Of a stretch of DNA of 11,795 bases, positions 6,781-11,795 are shown one piece after another. The stretch is from positions 1-11,795 of the forward strand of contig JAJYJL010000114.1 in the NCBI GenBank assembly GCA_021789565.1. The letters are read 5' to 3'. A model generated the notes under the pieces. The model saw nothing but the letters and a program-made list of their open reading frames with translations, was not told the DNA's origin and did not search any database. Positions within the stretch are counted from its first letter, which is position 1; each line of letters starts with the position of its first letter. The stretch is from Acidobacteriota bacterium. Lineage in GTDB: Bacteria; Acidobacteriota; Terriglobia; UBA7540. Both the position numbers and the translations under genes were made by a program.

Positions 6781-7653
6781 TCAGTGCTCTTTGGCGCTTG
6801 CGGTTGCCGCAGCCAGCGCCCTTTCAGTATAGACCGTGGCAAGGTGGACCCTGAATTCGGCCGAGGCGTAAAGATCGCCGTTGGCTGCAATGCCGTCGGC
6901 GGCATGGCTTGCCGCCTGCCGGAGATTTTTTGCGGTGGGCGCGTTACCCGTGACGGCCTTCTCCACCTCAACCGCGCGATATGCGGTCGCCGCAATGCCG
7001 GTGACTCCCACCCGCGCCGATTCCACATGGCCCTTTTCATCCAGGGTCACACGGGCGGCCACGCCCACTACGGCGAACCCCGATGCAGGGTGATGATGTT
7101 TGGCGTAGGCATCGCCGGAGCGCGCGGGCAGCACGGGGAAGCGGATGGCGGTCACAATCTCGCCCGGAGCCAGCGAGGTCATCATCAAGTCGACAAAAAA
7201 TTCTGAAGCGGGGATCCATCGCTCGCCGTTGGCGCTGACGGCTTTCAGTTCCGCGCCCAGCGCCACGGCTGCGGCCGGCCAGTCGGCGGCCGGGTCGGCA
7301 TGGACCAGGCTTCCGCCCAGCGTTCCCTTGTTGCGCACCTGCACATCGCCGATTTCCTGCGCCGTCAGCGGCAGCAGGGGGCATTTCTCTTTCAGCAGGC
7401 TGGAGGATTCAATGCGGTAATGGGTCGTGAGCGCCCCAATCTCAATGCGGCCGTCTTTCTCGTTGATGTACCGTAGCCCGTCGACCCGCGCGATGTCCAC
7501 CCGGTGCCGCGGCGAAGCCAGGTGAAGCTTCATCATCGGCACCAGGCTGTGGCCGCCGGCCAGCACCTTGCCGTCCTCGCCAAACTGCGCCACGAGCTGC
7601 GCGGCTTCTTCCAGAGTTTTGGGAACGTGATATTCAAAGGGCTCAGGAATCAT
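6781..7653 (-). CDS. coxM: FAD-binding medium subunit of a CO-dehydrogenase-family molybdenum hydroxylase
   Basis: The 290-residue product is the flavoprotein subunit that passes electrons from the CoxS iron-sulphur clusters to the external acceptor. It begins with the family's typical proline-rich strand MIPEPFEYHVP. The two FAD-binding motifs are present as AGGHS (32-36) in AGGHSLVPMM and TLGGS (111-115) in TLGGSLVHADP. The C-terminal CO-dehydrogenase flavoprotein domain follows. I chose ATG 7653 because it overlaps the coxL stop as ATGA and is preceded by AGGAGG 9 bases upstream. The in-frame start at 7695 would lie deep inside coxL. The 4-base overlap implies translational coupling and equal amounts of CoxL and CoxM. 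Length is normal for the family. Confidence 0.93.
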   Translation of the reverse strand: MIPEPFEYHVPKTLEEAAQLVAQFGEDGKVLAGGHSLVPMMKLHLASPRHRVDIARVDGLRYINEKDGRIEIGALTTHYRIESSSLLKEKCPLLPLTAQEIGDVQVRNKGTLGGSLVHADPAADWPAAAVALGAELKAVSANGERWIPASEFFVDLMMTSLAPGEIVTAIRFPVLPARSGDAYAKHHHPASGFAVVGVAARVTLDEKGHVESARVGVTGIAATAYRAVEVEKAVTGNAPTAKNLRQAASHAADGIAANGDLYASAEFRVHLATVYTERALAAATASAKEH

Positions 7654-9977
7654 GATGCCTTGCCTCCTGCCGCCGCTTCTTTCAGGACGTTCCACACCGT
7701 CTCCGGCTTCAGCGGCATGTCGATGTGGCGGACTCCCAGCGCGTCGGCCACGGCGTTCACGATGGCCGGGGTTGAACCGATGGTCCCGGCCTCGCCCACG
7801 CCCTTCACTCCCAGCGGATTCACCGGCGTCCGGGTTTCCGTGTTGGCGGTTTCGAGCCAGGGGAACAGAGACGCCCTGGGCACGGCATAATCCATCAGCG
7901 AGCCGGTCAGCAGTTGCGCGTTTTCGTCGTAGACCAGGTTTTCGACAAGGGCCTGCCCCGCGCCCTGGGCGATGCCGCCGTGAACCTGCCCGTCAACCAG
8001 CAGGGGATTCAGAATGCGCCCGCAGTCATCAACGGCGAAATAATTGCGCAGCCTGACTTCGCCGGTGTCTTCATCCACCTCGGTCACGGCAACGTGCGCG
8101 CCAAACGGGTAGGTAAAGTTCGGAGGTTCAAAAACGTAGGTCTCTGAGAGGCCAGGCTCCATGCCGGGAGGCAGTTCCCGCGCCATGTAGGCCTCTTCGG
8201 CCGCTTCCTTGAAGGTCACGGATTTTGACCCGTCTTTGAGCTGAATCTTTCCGCCGTCAAACACCACATCGCCGGGTTTCACTTCCAGCTTGTGGGCGGC
8301 GATGCGGGCCATTTTCTTCCTGATGCGCTGGGCGGCAACGTAGATAGCCGTTCCGCCCACGGCCGTGGCGCGGCTTCCAAACGTTCCAATGCCCATGGGA
8401 ACCTGCGCCGTGTCACCGTGGAACACTGTCACGTCATCGAAGGGGATGGCCAGTTCCTGCGCGACAATCTGGGCAAAGCTGGTCTGCTCACCCTGGCCGT
8501 GCGGCGATGCGCCGCTCAGCACCGTGACGCTTCCCGTGGGCTCCACGCGGACCGTGCCGCTTTCCCATCCGCCTGCGGGCATGCGGCTGGAGGGCCCCAT
8601 GGCGCAGATTTCGACGTACGTGGAAAGTCCGATGCCCAGCAGTTTGCCCTTCTTGCGAAGGCGTTGTTGTTCTTTGCGTAGTTGAGGATAGCGGGAAATC
8701 TTCAATACTTTCTTTAAGGTCTTCTGGTAATTGGCCGTGTCGTAGCTGACTCCCGTGGCCATGGTGATGTCTTTGCCGGGGGCAGGGAAGTTCTTTGTCC
8801 GCACGTCCACGGGATCCATCTTCAGTTCATGGGCCACCATGTTCATGGCGCGCTCGATGATGTAGGTGGCTTCGGGACGGCCCGCGCCACGGTAGGCGTC
8901 CGTGGCCATCTTGTGGGTGAAGACCCCGATGGTCTCAACGGACACGCAGGGGATGTCATAGCAGCCCAGAATCATCAGCGGCGTGGAGGTCGGAATGGCC
9001 GGGGTGAGCAGTTGGAAATAAGCGCCCATATCTGCCAGCACCCGGCACTTCAATCCAACCACTTTGCCGTCGGGCTTGAAATAAACTTCAAGGTCGTTGA
9101 TCTGGTCGCGGCCGTGGATGGTCCCGGCCAGGTTCTCGCGCCGCCCTTCAATCCACTTCACCGGCTTGCCCAGCAGCTTTGAGGCAAAGCAGGCCACGCC
9201 TTCTTCCCCATACACGTTGAGCTTGGAGCCGAACGCGCCGCCCACTTCCGGAGCGATCACCCGGCAGCGCGGCTCGTCGATCCTGGTCATCAATGAAAGC
9301 TGGGTCTTCAGGAGGTGCGGAATCTGGGTGGACGACCACACCGTCAGGGTGTCTTCGCCCGGAGAATAGCTTGCGACGACGCCGCGGGTCTCCATGGCCA
9401 CGGGGCCTAGCCGCTGATTGATCAGGCGCTGCTTGATCACTTTGACGCTCGGGTCGGATTCCACCGTTTTCCAGTCGCCGCCCTCCAGGTTGTCCTTGAA
9501 GGCGATGTTGTCGCCAAACTTTTCGTGGACCAGGGGGGAATTGCTCTCCAGCGCCTTGTCCATACTGGTCACGGCCGGCAGCATGTCGTATTCCACTTCC
9601 ACCAGGGCGGCGGCGTCGGTTGCCAGGTAGCGATCGGTGGCCACCACGGCCGCCACCGGCTCGCCAACGTAGCGCACCCGTTCAACCGCCAGGCAGGGAT
9701 GTTCCGGAACTTTCAGGCCCTTCATGCCCGCGGCGCAGGGCACCTGTCCCAGCCTGCCTTTCAGGTCGCCGCTGGTCAGGACCGCCACGACTCCCGGAGC
9801 GCTGCGGGCGGCTTCAGTGTTGATGGAGGTGATGCGGGCGTGGCCGTAGGGGCTGCGGGCAAAAGCCATGTGCAGCATGCCGCCCAGCCTGATGTCGTCC
9901 ACGTAATGTCCGCGGCCCTGAATCAGCCGCGGGTCTTCCTTCCGCTTGGTCCGTTCTCCCAGAAGTTTGGTGGCCAT
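7650..9977 (-). CDS. coxL: Form II CO-dehydrogenase-like large subunit, molybdopterin-binding (xanthine dehydrogenase family)
   Basis: The 775-residue catalytic subunit should bind the molybdenum-cytosine-dinucleotide cofactor and oxidise its substrate with water as oxygen source. Landmarks in order are the N-terminal hammerhead domain with RKEDPRLIQGRG (12-23), GGAFGSK (246-252), the active-site loop AYRGAGR (361-367), GQGEQTS (494-500) and GVGEAG (726-731), whose Glu729 is the general base of the family. True form I CO dehydrogenases carry AYxCSFR with the Cu-binding Cys. This loop has no Cys, so the protein is form II, whose physiological substrate is disputed and may not be CO. The start ATG 9977 has GAGGTG 5 bases upstream and lies 26 bases after coxS. 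Length matches the family. It forms the complex with CoxS and CoxM, probably as a dimer of heterotrimers in the cytoplasm or at the membrane. Confidence 0.95.
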   Translation of the reverse strand: MATKLLGERTKRKEDPRLIQGRGHYVDDIRLGGMLHMAFARSPYGHARITSINTEAARSAPGVVAVLTSGDLKGRLGQVPCAAGMKGLKVPEHPCLAVERVRYVGEPVAAVVATDRYLATDAAALVEVEYDMLPAVTSMDKALESNSPLVHEKFGDNIAFKDNLEGGDWKTVESDPSVKVIKQRLINQRLGPVAMETRGVVASYSPGEDTLTVWSSTQIPHLLKTQLSLMTRIDEPRCRVIAPEVGGAFGSKLNVYGEEGVACFASKLLGKPVKWIEGRRENLAGTIHGRDQINDLEVYFKPDGKVVGLKCRVLADMGAYFQLLTPAIPTSTPLMILGCYDIPCVSVETIGVFTHKMATDAYRGAGRPEATYIIERAMNMVAHELKMDPVDVRTKNFPAPGKDITMATGVSYDTANYQKTLKKVLKISRYPQLRKEQQRLRKKGKLLGIGLSTYVEICAMGPSSRMPAGGWESGTVRVEPTGSVTVLSGASPHGQGEQTSFAQIVAQELAIPFDDVTVFHGDTAQVPMGIGTFGSRATAVGGTAIYVAAQRIRKKMARIAAHKLEVKPGDVVFDGGKIQLKDGSKSVTFKEAAEEAYMARELPPGMEPGLSETYVFEPPNFTYPFGAHVAVTEVDEDTGEVRLRNYFAVDDCGRILNPLLVDGQVHGGIAQGAGQALVENLVYDENAQLLTGSLMDYAVPRASLFPWLETANTETRTPVNPLGVKGVGEAGTIGSTPAIVNAVADALGVRHIDMPLKPETVWNVLKEAAAGGKAS

Positions 9978-10003
9978 CCTTCACCTCTTGAGCGCTGCCT
10001 CGG

Positions 10004-10507
10004 TCAGGTTGTGGCTTCTGGGCGGGCGGCTGGGCTTTCCTGCTGGTGGCCGGAATGCTCCACGGCCCACTCAATGGCTTTGACGATGTGCTGGTAGCCC
10101 GTGCAGCGGCAAAGATTGCCATCCAGGGCGCGCCGGATTTCTTCCCGCGTGGGATGGGGATTGCGGGCGAGCAACTGCTGGGCTGTGATGATCATGCCCG
10201 GCGTGCAGAAACCGCACTGCAGGCCGTGCTCTTCCCAGAAGCCCTGTTGTAAAGGGTGGAGATTGCCATCGGACCCGAGGCCTTCGATGGTGGTGACTTC
10301 CGCGCCATCGGCCTGGACGGCGAAGAGGGTGCAGGATTTTGCCGCCTCGCCGTTCAGCAGCACGGTGCAGGCGCCGCACAAGGATGTTTCGCAGCCAATG
10401 TGGGTTCCCGTCAGTCCCGCAAGCTCGCGCAGGTAGTGCACCAGCAGCAGGCGCGGCTCAACATCGTCTTCACGCCAGTTGCCGTTGACCTTGATTCGGG
10501 TTTTCAC
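10004..10507 (-). CDS. coxS: [2Fe-2S] small subunit of a CO-dehydrogenase-family molybdenum hydroxylase
   Basis: The 167-residue iron-sulphur subunit moves electrons from the Mo site of CoxL to the FAD of CoxM. The N-terminal plant-ferredoxin-type domain carries Cys39, Cys44, Cys47 and Cys59 (CETSLCGAC, then KSC). The C-terminal helical domain carries Cys98, Cys101, Cys133 and Cys135 (CGFC and CRC). Both clusters are complete. The start is GTG 10507, preceded by GGAGG with 8 bases of spacing, and gives the usual start [10 protein letters not shown]. An upstream in-frame GTG at 10552 has no good ribosome site and would add 15 non-conserved residues. A Gln/Pro/Ala-rich tail (about 154-167) is likely disordered. 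It is the first gene of the operon in the order S-L-M, which is typical of form II clusters. Confidence 0.94.
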   Translation of the reverse strand: MKTRIKVNGNWREDDVEPRLLLVHYLRELAGLTGTHIGCETSLCGACTVLLNGEAAKSCTLFAVQADGAEVTTIEGLGSDGNLHPLQQGFWEEHGLQCGFCTPGMIITAQQLLARNPHPTREEIRRALDGNLCRCTGYQHIVKAIEWAVEHSGHQQESPAARPEATT

Positions 10508-10578
10508 GACGGCGCCCTCCGATCGTGGGGAAGTCTGCCCAGGGTCCTTCACTCAATCTCGCTGGATACCGCTTTAGG

Positions 10579-10605
10579 AATATACCGCCGGGCGGCAAAA
10601 GTCAA
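10579..10605 (-). promoter_or_regulatory. Candidate sigma-70-type promoter of the coxSLMG operon
   Basis: On the minus strand a -35 TTGACT (10605-10600) and a -10 TATATT (10584-10579) are separated by 15 bases. Each matches five of six consensus bases, but the spacer is short, which may make it weak or activator-dependent. Transcription would start near 10572, leaving a leader of about 65 bases before the coxS GTG. The tandem repeat array lies directly upstream. Confidence 0.45.
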
Positions 10606-10650
10606 CCGGCTTCCCGGCGTTGCGATATTTTGAAGTCCCTTTTTGTGCGA

Positions 10651-10889
10651 GGGCACGACTTCAGTCCTGCCGACACCGCCGTGCATTGATGATGGTGGCT
10701 TCACAATAGCCGCTTTGTGACAGGGCACGACTTCAGTCCTGCCGACAACGCCGTGCATTGATGATGGTGGCTTTACAATAGCCGCTTTGTGAAAGGGCAC
10801 GACTTCAGTCCTGCCGACAACGCCGTGCATTGATGATGGTGGCTTCACAATAGCCGCTTTGTGAAAGGGCACGACTTTAGTCGTGCCAC
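10651..10889. repeat. Three 72-bp tandem repeats plus a partial fourth unit
   Basis: The units are 10651-10722, 10723-10794 and 10795-10866, and a fourth begins at 10867 but diverges after about 20 bases. Units 1 and 2 differ at three positions and units 2 and 3 at one. Each unit starts with an imperfect palindrome (GGCACGAC, TTCA, then GTCCTGCC) and ends with an inverted repeat, clearest in unit 3 (TTCACAA 10844-10850, TTGTGAA 10859-10865). In the partial fourth unit the palindrome is perfect: GGCACGAC/GTCGTGCC around TTTA (10868-10887). There are no unique spacers, so it is not a CRISPR array. Confidence 0.9.
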
Positions 10890-10907
10890 CCGGGCAGTTC
10901 GAAGCAC

Positions 10908-10957
10908 GCGGCTTTAGCCGCTGAAAATTCCGTCGCGGTGAGCCGCCCGCTAGCGGC
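10908..10957. repeat. Short palindromes flanking the tandem array
   Basis: GCGGC (10908-10912) and GCCGC (10917-10921) flank a TTTA loop, the same loop as in the perfect palindrome at 10868-10887. CCGCTAGCGG at 10948-10957 is a perfect 10-base palindrome. They lie just past the 3' end of the minus-strand gene ending at 10981 and could end its transcript, though no T-run follows. They look like REP-type elements. Confidence 0.5.
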
Positions 10958-10980
10958 AGGGGCTGCAGGCGCGCAGGGGT

Positions 10981-11427
10981 CTATTTCTTATGGACCGCCT
11001 GGATCCGCTGGCGAAAAGCTGCAAGGGCGTCCGGAGCGCGTTTGGCCATCCACGCCTCGTACGCTTTGGCCATCAGTTCCAGGTTTTCCCACAGGTGGGG
11101 ATTTTTGTAGGCCTCGCGGACTTCCGGAATCAAATCCTTAATTCTTTCCCAGACGCCAAAAAATTCGCCCGTATTCTGGAAAAAGAAATCCTGCTTGATC
11201 AGGCCGCTGTTGACGATGGATCCAACCATTTCCCAATAGGTCACCACCATGCGGAAAAAGGCGTCCTCCTCCGAACCCGGGGGATACAGTTTCTGATATT
11301 CATCCGTGGACTTCGCCTGGAACTCCAGCGCGAACCACGCCCGCGCCCGGCGCAATTTCTCTTCGCGGCGCAAGTCATAAAGCCTCAGCAGCAATTCAGC
11401 GTCGTGATGGTCTGCATGTTCTCTCAC
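10981..11427 (-). CDS. Hypothetical protein, DUF4760-like
   Basis: The 148-residue protein is predicted to be soluble and almost entirely helical. An N-terminal charged helix with ELLLRLYDLRREEKLRRAR (11-29) looks like a short amphipathic or coiled-coil segment. The core has aromatic-rich helices with YWEMVGSIVNSG (64-75) and FFQNTGEFFGVWERIKDLI (82-100). The pattern resembles DUF4760-type proteins, which have no established function; this assignment is from memory and tentative. The chosen start is GTG 11427, preceded by AAGGAGG with 5 bases of spacing, a near-ideal ribosome site. An upstream TTG (11442) would lie within that site. It is transcribed toward the cox operon but separated from it by the repeat array, so a shared function is not implied. 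Confidence 0.8.
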   Translation of the reverse strand: MREHADHHDAELLLRLYDLRREEKLRRARAWFALEFQAKSTDEYQKLYPPGSEEDAFFRMVVTYWEMVGSIVNSGLIKQDFFFQNTGEFFGVWERIKDLIPEVREAYKNPHLWENLELMAKAYEAWMAKRAPDALAAFRQRIQAVHKK

Positions 11428-11795
11428 ACTTTCCTCCTTCAATGCTGCATGTTCATGAAGCGATTATCGTACCACGGGCGGCTGCCGCAGACATTGGTGT
11501 TTAGTGTCTGCGTTCAGCGAAGCTGAGTGGGGTTAGAATGGGGGATGTCACGCCCGAAGCATTTTTTTCAGCACGCGCCCATCGTGAAGCTGGCCATTCT
11601 GCTTTGCAGGACGCGGCGATCATCGCTATGGGCCGGATGCCATGGACCCAGACAGAAACATCCCGCTTCGCGGGATCGCAGACCCTGCAAGGCAAGCGCC
11701 ACCCGCGTAAAAAAATGAGGAAAGTCCTGCGCTGATTTCTCTTGCGTTGCTGCGCGGGCAAAGAGTCTTGCTCAACAGCTCTCAGCTATTTCTCG
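11428..11795. other. Right-edge region without a supportable gene
   Basis: Beyond the upstream signals of the DUF4760-like gene, I see only short overlapping open frames on both strands with no recognisable product or ribosome site. A hairpin ATCCCGC/GCGGGAT with loop TTC lies at 11660-11676. A T-run (11562-11568) and an A-run (11709-11715) have no paired stem before them. Confidence 0.45.
11463..11512 (-). promoter_or_regulatory. Candidate promoter and overlapping inverted repeat upstream of the DUF4760-like gene
   Basis: On the minus strand GATAAT (11468-11463) fits a -10 box. The -35 position, near 11486-11491, falls in one arm of a perfect 8-bp inverted repeat, CGCAGACA (11486-11493) and TGTCTGCG (11505-11512), with an 11-base centre. 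No good -35 hexamer is seen. The repeat is well placed for a dimeric regulator, but could also be a hairpin without a role here. Confidence 0.3.

Larger units (their letters stand above)
10508..10980. other. Non-coding region between the DUF4760-like gene and coxS
   Basis: This 473-base stretch holds the coxS leader and promoter (10508-10605), the 72-bp tandem array (10651-10889) and further palindromes (10908-10921, 10948-10957). No gene is supported. An open frame on the minus strand (10549-10872) exists only because the repeat unit is a multiple of three. Confidence 0.6.

Noticed and set aside
7650..9977. Form I (true aerobic CO dehydrogenase) CoxL
   Set aside because: The active-site loop reads AYRGAGR, without the Cys of AYxCSFR, and the gene order is S-L-M instead of M-S-L.
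10549..10872. 107-residue open frame on the minus strand with a 24-residue repeated peptide
   Set aside because: It follows only from the 72-bp tandem unit being a multiple of three. It spans hairpin repeats and the cox promoter, and extends to a few bases before coxS. It has no convincing ribosome site or domain.
10651..10889. CRISPR-like array
   Set aside because: The 72-bp units are adjoining and nearly identical along their whole length, with no variable spacers and no cas genes nearby.
11501..11761. Open frames of 63-86 codons on both strands at the right edge
   Set aside because: They overlap each other, lack ribosome sites, contain a perfect hairpin and resemble no known protein.

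Overview
The window is GC-rich bacterial DNA. Gene content (a periplasmic-type M1 peptidase, an aerobic CO-dehydrogenase-like form II operon, a stand-alone AmmeMemoRadiSam radical SAM enzyme) and intergenic regions packed with palindromic repeats suggest a soil Acidobacteriota or a similar uncultivated lineage. This is inference: there is no rRNA or marker gene to settle it. No tRNA, rRNA, CRISPR array, transposase or phage gene was seen.

Left part (+ strand, about 240-4607): a probable operon of four genes. It starts with a secreted M1-family zinc aminopeptidase (322-2514) behind an extended -10 promoter. A six-helix membrane protein (2588-3538), a 103-residue helical protein (3551-3862) and a CPBP-like intramembrane-protease-fold protein (reading frame 3951-4607) follow. 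The last gene looks damaged: its only good start (3921) leads into an in-frame TAA at codon 10. It also has Gln-Gln where the CPBP family has its catalytic Glu-Glu.

Middle: a 343-base convergent intergenic region (4608-4950) rich in hairpins separates this operon from the minus-strand genes. The amrS-type radical SAM gene (6081-4951, minus) has its own probable promoter. Upstream of it lies the minus-strand operon coxS-coxL-coxM-coxG (10507 to 6245). The order S-L-M and the AYRGAGR active-site loop mark it as a form II molybdenum hydroxylase of the CO dehydrogenase family. CoxS carries two [2Fe-2S] clusters, CoxM carries FAD, CoxL carries the Mo-cytosine-dinucleotide cofactor, and CoxG is a small SRPBCC-fold assembly or membrane-recruitment protein. 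coxL and coxM overlap by 4 bases. A palindromic element sits between coxM and coxG.

Right part: upstream of the cox promoter lie three 72-bp tandem repeats plus a partial fourth, followed by short palindromes with TTTA loops. Beyond them is a minus-strand gene for a 148-residue DUF4760-like protein (11427-10981) with a near-perfect Shine-Dalgarno. The last ~370 bases hold no supportable gene. Nothing here is clearly a new system. The points most worth a second look are the CPBP-like protein without its catalytic glutamates inside an M1-peptidase operon, the form II CoxL of unknown substrate, and the families of palindromic repeats around the cox operon.
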